Positions 17,051-24,693 of a stretch of DNA of 64,000 nucleotides are shown piece by piece. Made by a program: the position numbers and the translations under genes. A model generated the notes under the pieces. That model was given only the letters and a program-made list of their open reading frames with translations, was not told the origin of the DNA and did no database searches. The DNA is taken from positions 161,796 through 225,795 of the forward strand of contig NZ_JAUKPO010000010.1 of the NCBI RefSeq assembly GCF_030503435.1, in the 5' to 3' direction. This DNA is from Rhodocytophaga aerolata (GTDB taxonomy: Bacteria > Bacteroidota > Bacteroidia > Cytophagales > 172606-1). Every line of letters begins with the position of its first letter. Within the stretch, counting starts at the first letter, position 1.

Positions 17051-17507
17051 GTGGTAGCTGCATTTCATTGGGATGCGCTACGGTAATGGTTCGCCTGGTC
17101 AGGGTTTGCAAAGAAAACTCCCTCGTATAGGTATGGGTAGGACTTTTAACCATAATCCTATAGCTGCCGTTGGGCAAATTTTTTACATTTAACTTGCTTA
17201 CATAGGTGGCCGTCTTGCCCAGATTCTTTCTATAAACCACCTGATTGTGCTTGTCCAGTATAAGAATATATACTTTTTCTAGTTGAGGATTTTCCAGATG
17301 TACAGCTATCGTAAAACTACCCGGAAAGGAGTAACTCAGGGCTTGTAAATGGCTGGGGGAACCTGTGTTTTCAGTTGGAATAAGCGCCGTTGCTAACGTG
17401 CCAGGCATGGCGATACTTTCATTTGCCGGGAGTGTACCGGCCAGTACAGCTAATAGAAGTGCTTTACAGAAACCATTTCTGCAGAAGCGGAAAAGAACAG
17501 TGTTCAT
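17037..17507 (-). CDS. Small exported protein with a secretion-type beta-sandwich domain
   Basis: A 156-residue protein with an N-terminal hydrophobic segment (KALLLAVLAGTLPAN) and a single beta-sandwich: FTIAVHLENPQLEKVYILILDKHNQVVYRKNLG, then NVKNLPNGSYRIMVKSPTHTYTREFSL. The layout resembles T9SS-type C-terminal sandwiches and DUF3244-like Bacteroidota proteins, but here it is nearly the whole protein and a 20-residue tail follows it, so it is probably not a cleaved sorting signal. Function unknown. Its terminator overlaps the stop codon. Confidence 0.6.
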   Translation of the reverse strand: MNTVLFRFCRNGFCKALLLAVLAGTLPANESIAMPGTLATALIPTENTGSPSHLQALSYSFPGSFTIAVHLENPQLEKVYILILDKHNQVVYRKNLGKTATYVSKLNVKNLPNGSYRIMVKSPTHTYTREFSLQTLTRRTITVAHPNEMQLPQEAM

Positions 17508-18068
17508 GGGGTAGAAGGGTGTTTATTGGTGTATATAAATAGCAGGATTACAAGAGGAACAGGTGTATTATTTCTTGTAAATCCATGGGCACAAAACTAG
17601 TGGCAACCGGCAGCCATTCCTATTTTTTCAGGTAGACAGCAGGTACACAGCAGACACCTTGGGAGTAGACAATAAGGTGGCAATGAATGTAAACAAAACT
17701 CATCTGTGCACACGCAGAAAAGTAACAGTCTACTATACGCACCCCGTGTGAGTGACGCGTGGAATGTAAAACATCCATTTATCCCATACCCATTTTTATT
17801 GGTGTTGGCCTTAACAGAGTGCCTGCAATATGTCTCCGGCTAGTTCCACGGGCAAGTTATGCCTGGCAAATGGTATCTTGGTTAAGCATACACTGTACAT
17901 GGATTGATAAAAAGAAAGGGAGTACTATGTTCTAATAGGTAGATGCCCGGAATTCAGAAGAGCATTTTTTGCTACAGAATTAACTTCAAAAAATTTTCTA
18001 AAAAAAAGACTTGACTCTTACCTTACGTCATAGTGTATGTTTGCATAGGTAATCAATAACAGCAGCTT
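17508..18068. other. 561-base divergent intergenic region
   Basis: No gene is seen. It separates the minus-strand small exported protein from the plus-strand MerR gene and contains the MerR promoter at 18011-18043. A short imperfect direct repeat (GTAGACAGCAG / GTACACAGCAG) occurs near 17632-17655. The rest shows nothing I can name. Confidence 0.55.
18011..18043 (+). promoter_or_regulatory. Probable MerR-type autoregulated promoter
   Basis: TTGACT at 18011-18016 is followed by TATGTTTG at 18036-18043, a perfect Bacteroidota TAnnTTTG element. The hexamer-style spacer (18017-18035) is 19 bases, and the TTG-to-TA gap is 22, three more than at the yceI promoter. Overlong spacers are typical of MerR-activated promoters. 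Within it, ACTCT (18014-18018) and AGTGT (18032-18036) form a partial dyad. The start codon is 26 bases downstream. Confidence 0.6.
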
Positions 18069-18839
18069 ATGGAAAGATATTCTGTAAAACAGCTCTCCCG
18101 GTTAGCAGGTGTAAGTGTGCGCACGCTTCATCTCTACGACCAGATAGGGCTACTAAAACCGGCCATCCGTACCGAGGCCAGGTACCGGTTATATGGGAGG
18201 GAGCAACTGCTGCGGCTTCAGCAAATACTGTTGTACAAAGAACTGGATTTTAGCCTGCACGAAATCGGACGCATCTTAGATAAGCCTGGTTTCGACAAGT
18301 TGAAAGCGCTGGAACAACACAAAACAGCCCTGGAAGCCCGCCGCAACAGATTATCTACCTTGCTGCAAACGCTTGACAAAACTATTTCACATGTAAAAAA
18401 CAACACAATGCTAACACCAGAAGAATTATACGAAGGCCTGCCCAAAGAAACGGCAGAAGCCTACCGCAACGAAGCGTCCGCCAAATATGGGGCCGATGCC
18501 CTGGCAACCTCTGAAAACTACCTGCGGCAACTCAGCAAAGCAGACTTTGCCAAACTGAAAGAGGAGAGTAAGGAGATTGCTTCTACCCTTTTTGCCATGC
18601 GGCAGCAAAATCCCGAAAGTGAACCGGTACAAAAGCTGATAGCCCGGCATTATGCCATTATCCGCCAATTCTGGGGCACCGCTAACTCCGCAGACCCGCA
18701 GGCAGAAGCCTATGAAGGCCTTGGCCAGTTATATGTTTCCGACGAGCGGTTTACCTTGGTTGACGGACAAGCTCAACCGGAATATGCTTTGTTTATGAGT
18801 AAAGCCATGGGCTACTTTGCCAAAAATTCTTTGACATAA
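18069..18839 (+). CDS. MerR family regulator with TipAS effector domain
   Basis: A 256-residue activator. Residues 1-70 are the winged-helix DNA-binding domain (YSVKQLSRLAGVSVRTLHLYDQIGLLKP, ARYRLYGREQLLRLQQI); residues 75-115 form the dimer coiled coil; residues about 125-255 are a TipAS-like alpha-helical domain (EAYRNEASAKYGADAL, LIARHYAIIRQFWG, YEGLGQLYVSDERFT). TipAS domains bind thiopeptide and other bulky antibiotics. Its own promoter looks MerR-controlled. It is alone on its transcript, with a strong terminator at 18866-18894. Confidence 0.9.
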   Translation: MERYSVKQLSRLAGVSVRTLHLYDQIGLLKPAIRTEARYRLYGREQLLRLQQILLYKELDFSLHEIGRILDKPGFDKLKALEQHKTALEARRNRLSTLLQTLDKTISHVKNNTMLTPEELYEGLPKETAEAYRNEASAKYGADALATSENYLRQLSKADFAKLKEESKEIASTLFAMRQQNPESEPVQKLIARHYAIIRQFWGTANSADPQAEAYEGLGQLYVSDERFTLVDGQAQPEYALFMSKAMGYFAKNSLT

Positions 18840-18865
18840 ACAGCCTGTATTTGCTAATGACTACC

Positions 18866-18894
18866 CATGCCCGGAGAAGGATTCTCCGGGCATG
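18866..18894 (+). terminator. Strong hairpin after the MerR gene
   Basis: A perfect 13-base stem (CATGCCCGGAGAA and its complement, 18866-18878 and 18882-18894) with loop GGA, 26 bases after the stop. The trailing T-run is weak (CTTGTTTAT). The remaining bases up to the methyltransferase start hold nothing else I can name. Confidence 0.75.
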
Positions 18895-19174
18895 CTTGTT
18901 TATAAAGTACCTTCCGGTTAGCATTTACAAAGTATATTATCCACAGCAATTGACTCTTTTTCAGGAATATCCACTTGGTATCTACTTGCATTTTTGTCAC
19001 TGTCCACTTCCTGTCTACCTCTTTATTTTCTTACAAAAGCACCTGGCCAATACCTTTGCAAGCATAGAAGGACAGCCATTCTGATTACTTCTACCAGAGG
19101 CTGTTCATCATTTTTTCATGTCACCTTTTATACGCATTCACTTAAAACTTGTATTCCCTATGTGTACCCTAGAA

Positions 19175-20257
19175 ATGCCAACCGCTACTCAGGATTTTGC
19201 CGGAACGCTCCTCCACACCTATAACCAGGCAGCACTCACCTTAATGATATCCGTGGGCCACCAGGCCGGTTTATTTGATCAGATGGGAACAATGCCACCG
19301 GCTACCAGTGTGGAAATTGCTGCTGCCACCGGTTTGCAGGAAAGATATGTGCGGGAATGGCTTGGAGCCATGGTTACCGGAGAAATTATAGACTATACCC
19401 CAGAAACCGGGCAATATCACCTGCCTGCCAGTCGTGCAGCTTTTCTTATGCGTTCGTCCGGGTCGGATAACCTGGCGGTGTTTGCTCAATACATACCAGT
19501 GCTGGCCACAGTAGAAAATGATATTCTCAATTGCTTCAAAAATGGGGGTGGCGTGCCGTACGCCAAGTATTCGCGTTTCCATGAAGTAATGGCGGAAGAC
19601 AGCGGCCAAAGTGTACTTAGTTCACTCATAGACCAGATTCTTCCGCTGGCTCCCGGACTAACGGCCTCGTTAGAAAAAGGAATAGAGGTAATGGATGTAG
19701 GCTGCGGCAGCGGCCGGGCACTGAATCTGCTAGCTAAAACATTCCCCAAAAGCCGCTTTACCGGCTATGATTTATGTCTGGAGCCTCTTGAAGTTGCCAG
19801 GGCTGAAGCTCATAAAGCCGGATTGACCAATGTTACTTTCCAACAACGGGACCTGACTCATTTTGCACCCGACCAGCCGTTTGACCTGATTACTGCCTTT
19901 GATGCCATACACGACCAGGCCCGGCCAGATCAAGTACTAGCGATGATTTATCAGTCACTCAAACAAGATGGTACCTTTCTGATGCAGGACATTGACGGTT
20001 CCAGCCATCTGCACAACAATCTACACCATCCCTTAGGCACGTTTTTGTATACAGTTTCCTGTATGCACTGCATGACTGTTTCGCTGGCACAGGACGGAAT
20101 GGCCCTGGGTACCATGTGGGGCACCGAAAAGGCAGAGCAATTGCTGAAAGAAGCAGGGTTTAAACACATGTCCGTAAAACGCCTGCCCCATGATGCGCAG
20201 AACTGTTATTACATCGTAAAAAAAGAAATTACCTACCCAAAAGTATATGGAATCTGA
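19175..20257 (+). CDS. Class I SAM-dependent methyltransferase with N-terminal winged helix
   Basis: I favour the ATG at 19175 (MPTATQDF, 360 residues); ATGs at 19160 and a frame extension to 19118 are possible. Residues about 1-100 form an O-methyltransferase-like winged helix (GHQAGLFDQMG, ERYVREWLGAMVTGEIIDY). The Rossmann fold follows with motif I VMDVGCGSGRALNLL, YDLCLEPLEVA (motif II), DLITAFDAIHDQARPDQVL and LKQDGTFLMQDI. It resembles the Rv2258c-type family, whose substrate is unknown. Its last 11 bases overlap the start of the crotonase gene, so the two are probably translationally coupled. Confidence 0.85.
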   Translation: MPTATQDFAGTLLHTYNQAALTLMISVGHQAGLFDQMGTMPPATSVEIAAATGLQERYVREWLGAMVTGEIIDYTPETGQYHLPASRAAFLMRSSGSDNLAVFAQYIPVLATVENDILNCFKNGGGVPYAKYSRFHEVMAEDSGQSVLSSLIDQILPLAPGLTASLEKGIEVMDVGCGSGRALNLLAKTFPKSRFTGYDLCLEPLEVARAEAHKAGLTNVTFQQRDLTHFAPDQPFDLITAFDAIHDQARPDQVLAMIYQSLKQDGTFLMQDIDGSSHLHNNLHHPLGTFLYTVSCMHCMTVSLAQDGMALGTMWGTEKAEQLLKEAGFKHMSVKRLPHDAQNCYYIVKKEITYPKVYGI

Positions 20258-21254
20258 ACGGATTCCTTTCCATACTCAGCTTATGCATATGAACAAAATT
20301 ATTTCCCAGACTGTAGGGTATTTCCTTGCAATACTGGCAGGCCGCCTGGTTGCAGTGAGCAAAAAACTTGTTACATGGCTTAACAGACCAGAAACAGCCA
20401 TACATCCGGCAAAGGTACCAGCTACTGATGGCAGAACATCCCCTCCTCTTGCCGCAGATTCTATTATTACAGAAAGAAACAAGCATACACTGACTATTTT
20501 TCTTAACCGGCCACAGGTATTGAATGCAATGGATATGCAGATGGCCCAGGCCTTGCTTGAACAGGTAAAAAAAGCAGCCGAAGACCCTGCCATCCGGGTA
20601 GTAATCCTTACTGGCACAGGACGGGCCTTTTGCTCAGGGGGCGATTTAACATTTGCCTTACAAGCCAATCCAGAACAGCCCGGCGATTCATTTCAGGCAC
20701 TAACAACCATTCTCCATGAGTGCATTGAAGTGATTAGAAATATGCCAAAGCCGGTTATAGCTGCCCTTAACGGGCCTGCAGCAGGTGCCGGACTATTTCT
20801 GGCATTGGCCTGCGATATCCGCTTAATGGCAGAAAATGCCTATATGAAAGCTTCCAATACCTCCTACGGTCTTACATTGCCGGCTAGTGGAACGTATACC
20901 CTGCCTCGCCTGGTAGGCATGGGTAAAGCATTAGAGATTATAATGCTCGACAAACCTATTTCTGCACAAGCAGCGCAATCGCTGGGGCTGGTAACCATGG
21001 TTCTGGAAGATAAATCCATTTACCCTGGGGCAGAGGCCTTTGCACAGGAGTTATCTCTAAAGGCCGTGCATGCTATAGGGCAGGTTAAACTATTGATGAA
21101 TGATACATTTGACCGCAGTTTGAAAGAACAATTAGTTGCCGAGCAACAGGCTATTGTCTACAGCGCCAACCATCCGGAAGGAAGAGAAGGGCTTCAGGCA
21201 TTCACACAAAAACGTACGCCAGTGTATGAATCCATCCCTTTTTTCAGGGAATGA
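20247..21254 (+). CDS. Enoyl-CoA hydratase/isomerase (crotonase) family protein with N-terminal extension
   Basis: A 335-residue protein. The crotonase fold covers about 75-330: TIFLNRPQVLNAMD, the oxyanion-hole motifs AFCSGGDL and NGPAAGAGLFLALACDIRL, LTLPASGTYTLPRLVG, and ALEIIMLDKPISAQAAQSLGLV whose Glu matches one catalytic acid; the other usual Glu (before the GLTLP block) is not evident, as in many isomerase-type members. The first 70 residues are atypical and contain TVGYFLAILAGRLVAVSKKLVTWL, which could be membrane-associated. ATGs at 20283 and 20289 would shorten the protein but keep that segment. A 33-base palindromic terminator follows 13 bases after the stop. Confidence 0.82.
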   Translation: MESERIPFHTQLMHMNKIISQTVGYFLAILAGRLVAVSKKLVTWLNRPETAIHPAKVPATDGRTSPPLAADSIITERNKHTLTIFLNRPQVLNAMDMQMAQALLEQVKKAAEDPAIRVVILTGTGRAFCSGGDLTFALQANPEQPGDSFQALTTILHECIEVIRNMPKPVIAALNGPAAGAGLFLALACDIRLMAENAYMKASNTSYGLTLPASGTYTLPRLVGMGKALEIIMLDKPISAQAAQSLGLVTMVLEDKSIYPGAEAFAQELSLKAVHAIGQVKLLMNDTFDRSLKEQLVAEQQAIVYSANHPEGREGLQAFTQKRTPVYESIPFFRE

Positions 21255-21266
21255 TTACACACCTAG

Positions 21267-21299
21267 AAACCTGTTAGGTTTACAAAATCTAACAGGTTT
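21267..21299. repeat. Dispersed 33-base palindrome, copy 1
   Basis: AAACCTGTTAG (21267-21277) and CTAACAGGTTT (21289-21299) pair perfectly and the stem continues inward with a G-U. Same family as 24650-24682, 47029-47061 and 48690-48722; lies 13 bases after a plus-strand stop, so probably a terminator. Confidence 0.85.
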
Positions 21300-21406
21300 G
21301 TGCGTAACGCTTCGGCGATTAGTTGCTGAAAGAACGATAAAACATCTTCTGAAGAAATTAAAAGACCGGTTATTCCAACACGTACAAAACAGAACTTGCA
21401 TACCTT

Positions 21407-22390
21407 ATGAAAACAAAAGAAGAGATTGAATTTACCGTAAATCAAGCTTTACAGTCCACCAACTCGGCTTCTATCTATTTTCAGCAACCAGAAATTGGTG
21501 AACTGAAAGTAGAAATAGAGAAAGGCGAATGGTATTGTATAACAAAAAACGAAATTCAAACCAGAGAAGAAAGCATCCGGTTTGAAGTAGACAAGCAATT
21601 TCCTTTTATATGCCTGTTCTTTCAGATTAAAGGAAGTTCGAACTTTGCTGATTACCCGGCTGCCCAGATACCTGAAAAACACCATTCTCTTAATTATTTA
21701 CCCGATTTTAAATCGCAATATGTTGTAGGAAAGAACAAATACCTGCAGGATATGTCTATTAAAATTACGCCGGAGGCATTGGCCGATAAACTTTTAGGAA
21801 ACGACATACCCGAAGAACGCTGGCAACAACTGATAAAAGACAAAGAACCTTATGTGACCCTGCATGACAGTAAAAAAATGAATCCGGTTATCTGGGATAC
21901 GCTCTTTCAGCTGCTTCACTGTCCGTATAGCGGGTCAGTCGCAAAGATGTACAAAGAATTGCTGATACGTATGTTATTTATACACCAGATCATGAGCTTC
22001 CGGCAGCCAACCGGCAAAGCATTACCCACTATTGATACTAAATTGCACAAACGTGATATAGAAGTGCTGCATGCCATTAAAGAATACCTGGAACTGCATT
22101 ACCTGGACGACCTTTCGCTGGATGCGATTGTAAAAGAATTTGGCATCAACACATTTAAGCTGAAATACGGATTCAAAAAATTATTTGGCATGCCGGTTAT
22201 GAAGTTTATTGACGATAAGAAAATGGCTTATGCCAAACAACTGCTGCTTGACCGCCATACAGAGGTTATGGATATTGCCGAAAGGCTCGGATACAATCAT
22301 TACAATAATTTTAGTGCAGCATTTAAACGGAAATATGGATATTCGCCTGCTTTTTTTGTGGAGAAAGAAGAATACATAGCACATATTTAA
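21407..22390 (+). CDS. AraC/XylS family transcriptional regulator
   Basis: A 327-residue protein with a C-terminal double helix-turn-helix (about 220-320): HYLDDLSLDAIVKEFGINTFKLKYGFKKLFGMPVMKFI and TEVMDIAERLGYNHYNNFSAAFKRKYGYSPAFF. The N-terminal 200 residues are a PchR-like effector region with no recognisable ligand motif. No neighbour is an obvious target; it follows the crotonase gene across a terminator-like palindrome and ends at a strong terminator. Confidence 0.9.
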   Translation: MKTKEEIEFTVNQALQSTNSASIYFQQPEIGELKVEIEKGEWYCITKNEIQTREESIRFEVDKQFPFICLFFQIKGSSNFADYPAAQIPEKHHSLNYLPDFKSQYVVGKNKYLQDMSIKITPEALADKLLGNDIPEERWQQLIKDKEPYVTLHDSKKMNPVIWDTLFQLLHCPYSGSVAKMYKELLIRMLFIHQIMSFRQPTGKALPTIDTKLHKRDIEVLHAIKEYLELHYLDDLSLDAIVKEFGINTFKLKYGFKKLFGMPVMKFIDDKKMAYAKQLLLDRHTEVMDIAERLGYNHYNNFSAAFKRKYGYSPAFFVEKEEYIAHI

Positions 22391-22411
22391 ACCAGCATAG
22401 TATCTGGCAGC

Positions 22412-22456
22412 AGCCGGAAAATTACAATAGTTCTTATTGTAATTTTCCGGCTTTTT
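22412..22456 (+). terminator. Strong intrinsic terminator after the AraC gene
   Basis: A perfect 18-base stem (22412-22429 and 22435-22452, GC-rich base AGCCGG) with a 5-base loop, followed by TTTT. It lies 22 bases after the stop. The remainder of the gap to 22707 shows no gene. Confidence 0.92.
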
Positions 22457-22707
22457 AGCTTCATCAGCTCTACCCTCACCCACGCTTATCCATTAACTAA
22501 TCGGCTAAGTATTATCAAATAACATACTATTTATCAACCATTTATTCACATATCTTCCTATGTGCTTGTTGCCAACAGATGAATACTAAATACAACGCTT
22601 TCATTTTTTCGGATAATACTTTTCTCATACATCATACTCCTTTTTTCATATCCGGTTTCAGGCTTCCGGGTTGCAAATTTGTATCATCAAACAACAACAC
22701 ACATTTT

Positions 22708-24024
22708 ATGAAAACAACAAACTTATTTGCCCTGCTAATGGCAATTACGATTCTGTTTGCCTGCAACAAGTTTAAAGACATTACTCCGGATTATGCGGAA
22801 GGCCCCAAACCGGAGAAAAAGTATTTCAAAGGGATTTCCAACCAGGTAATCCTGGATTGGAACATAGCCGCCTTTGATGCAATGGGTGGAGCTACCTATC
22901 AGCACTCTTTACTGGCTTCCCGGGTAAATGCCATGGTACACATTGCTATGCACGATGCTTTAAATGCCATAGGCCCGGCGTTCGAAACATATGCCCTGCA
23001 AACCAAAGACTACCAGGCTGAACCAATTAGTGCAGCTGCCTCAGCCGCTCACCGGGTATTAGTGGCTCATTTCCCGGATAAAAAAGCGGACTTAGATGCC
23101 AGGCTGCAACAATCGCTGGCAGGTATTCCGGAAGGCCAGCCTAAAGCACATGGACTGGCACTTGGTGTAGAAGCTGCCAATGCCATTCTGGCCCTCCGCC
23201 AAAACGATGGAGCTTTTGCAGATCCTTTTGGTGCTATTGAGCCTTCTACTGAACCAGGTGTTTACCAGGCTGTTCCACCCTTCGACATTATCTTTGCTCC
23301 CTTCTGGAAAACCATGCAACCTTTTGGCCTGCAAAGCCCGGAACAATTCCGCAGTACCCCCCAGCCTAGCCTCACTAGTGAGGTATATACCCAGGATTAC
23401 AATGAAATAAAAAGTGTAGGCCAACTAAACAGCCAGACTCGCACTGCCGAACAAACTTCCTATGCAAAGTTCTGGTATGAGTTTTCAGAAGCAGGCTGGA
23501 ACCGGGTGGCCCGTTCAGCTATCTCCGGCAAAAAACTGGATCTACTCACTACAGCCCGTTTGTTCGCTTTACTTAACATGGCTTTGGCAGATTCTTATAC
23601 AGCCGGCTGGGATTCAAAATTCCACTACAATTTCTGGAGACCCTACACTGCTATCCGGGCAGCTGAAAACGATGGCAACGGACAAACCGTAGCCGACCAG
23701 AGCTGGGAACCTTTGATGCCTACACCGCCGGTACAGGATTATCCGTCTACCCATAGTGCCTTAGGGAATGCAGGTGCCACTGTGTTAGCTGCGATATTAG
23801 GAGATAATACAAAGTTCACCATGATCTCTAATACAGCTGAAATACCTGGGTCTACCCGCAGCTTCAAGAGTTTCAGCCAGGCGGCTGATGAAAATGCCGA
23901 TTCACGTGTGATGGCAGGTATTCACTTCCGCTTCTCCTGTGAAGCAGGCCAGGACCTGGGCAATAAAGTGGGCAAATTTATCGTAGAAAATAAGCTCCGC
24001 CCGGTGAAAACCAGCCAGCAATAA
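22708..24024 (+). CDS. Vanadium-dependent haloperoxidase-like lipoprotein (PAP2 superfamily)
   Basis: 438 residues from the ATG at 22708; the longer frame from 22579 adds a leader with no signal features, while this start gives MKTTNLFALLMAITILFAC with a lipobox at Cys19. The vanadate/phosphate site is complete: K304-x6-R311-P312 (KFHYNFWRP), PSTH at 346-349 and R400 with H406 (SRVMAGIHF). The family oxidises halides with peroxide or acts as an acid phosphatase; the two cannot be told apart by eye. Lipid anchoring places it at the envelope. It is a single-gene unit between strong terminators and a GNAT gene. Confidence 0.85.
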   Translation: MKTTNLFALLMAITILFACNKFKDITPDYAEGPKPEKKYFKGISNQVILDWNIAAFDAMGGATYQHSLLASRVNAMVHIAMHDALNAIGPAFETYALQTKDYQAEPISAAASAAHRVLVAHFPDKKADLDARLQQSLAGIPEGQPKAHGLALGVEAANAILALRQNDGAFADPFGAIEPSTEPGVYQAVPPFDIIFAPFWKTMQPFGLQSPEQFRSTPQPSLTSEVYTQDYNEIKSVGQLNSQTRTAEQTSYAKFWYEFSEAGWNRVARSAISGKKLDLLTTARLFALLNMALADSYTAGWDSKFHYNFWRPYTAIRAAENDGNGQTVADQSWEPLMPTPPVQDYPSTHSALGNAGATVLAAILGDNTKFTMISNTAEIPGSTRSFKSFSQAADENADSRVMAGIHFRFSCEAGQDLGNKVGKFIVENKLRPVKTSQQ

Positions 24025-24147
24025 GATCCTCAACTGTGTTGGCTTACGAGTATATGTAAACTTGCAGGCTCCCTGGCAAAGAATCAGAAACTTTGACCAG
24101 GGAGCTTGCCTTTGTATATTGCCTGAAGTTTTCCATCAACTCAACCA

Positions 24148-24606
24148 ATGAACGTTCAACTACGACCACTACTTGCTCAGGAAGCAACTCCCTACGATTT
24201 ACTTCTGCTGGCAGATCCTTCCAGAAAGCTGGTAGATGAATACCTGTCCCGCGGAACTTGCTTTGTTGCTTCGTATGAAGCGGAAATTGTTGGGGTATTA
24301 GTGCTGATCCGTACCCGCCCGGAAATGATGGAAATAGTTAATATAGCTGTAAAAGAAACCTATCAGAGGAAAGGAATCGGCAACAAACTCATTCTTTATG
24401 CCATTGAACAAGCCAAAGGGCTGGGTATAAAAACCCTGGAAATAGGTACCGGTAACCCTGGGGCCGCTCAACTAATGTTATACCAGAAATGTGGCTTCCG
24501 GATTACCTGGATAGACCGTGATTTTTTTATCAGGCATTATCCCGAACCTATTTTTGAAAATGGTATGCAGTGCCGCGACATGATTCGGATGAGTATGGAC
24601 CTTTAA
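24148..24606 (+). CDS. GNAT family N-acetyltransferase
   Basis: A 152-residue GNAT domain. Motif A is VNIAVKETYQRKGIGNKLILYAIEQAK (R/Q-x-x-G-x-G/A acetyl-CoA loop QRKGIG); the beta4/5 splay EIGTGNPGAAQLMLYQKCGFRI is clear. The C-terminal RDFFIRHYPEPIFENGMQCRDMIRM is typical of small aminoglycoside- or amine-directed GNATs in Bacteroidota; the acceptor is not predictable. It converges on the lectin-domain gene with a palindromic terminator between. Confidence 0.85.
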   Translation: MNVQLRPLLAQEATPYDLLLLADPSRKLVDEYLSRGTCFVASYEAEIVGVLVLIRTRPEMMEIVNIAVKETYQRKGIGNKLILYAIEQAKGLGIKTLEIGTGNPGAAQLMLYQKCGFRITWIDRDFFIRHYPEPIFENGMQCRDMIRMSMDL

Positions 24607-24649
24607 GTATCTCTACAGAAACAGTAAAATTATGGGTAGGCTAGAAAAG

Positions 24650-24682
24650 CACCCTGTTAGGTAGTGAAAACATAACAGGGTT
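24650..24682. repeat. Dispersed 33-base palindrome, copy 2
   Basis: A variant with ACCCTGTTA (24651-24659) and TAACAGGGT (24673-24681) arms around a 13-base loop. The compensating changes in both arms keep the stem. It lies between convergent genes and could stop both. Confidence 0.75.
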
Positions 24683-24693
24683 ATTGTTGACTT

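Noticed and set aside
7858..17507. A complete polysaccharide utilisation locus
   Set aside because: Glycan enzymes are present, but no SusC/SusD pair, and the genes form separate short operons interrupted by purU and the sigma/TonB pair.
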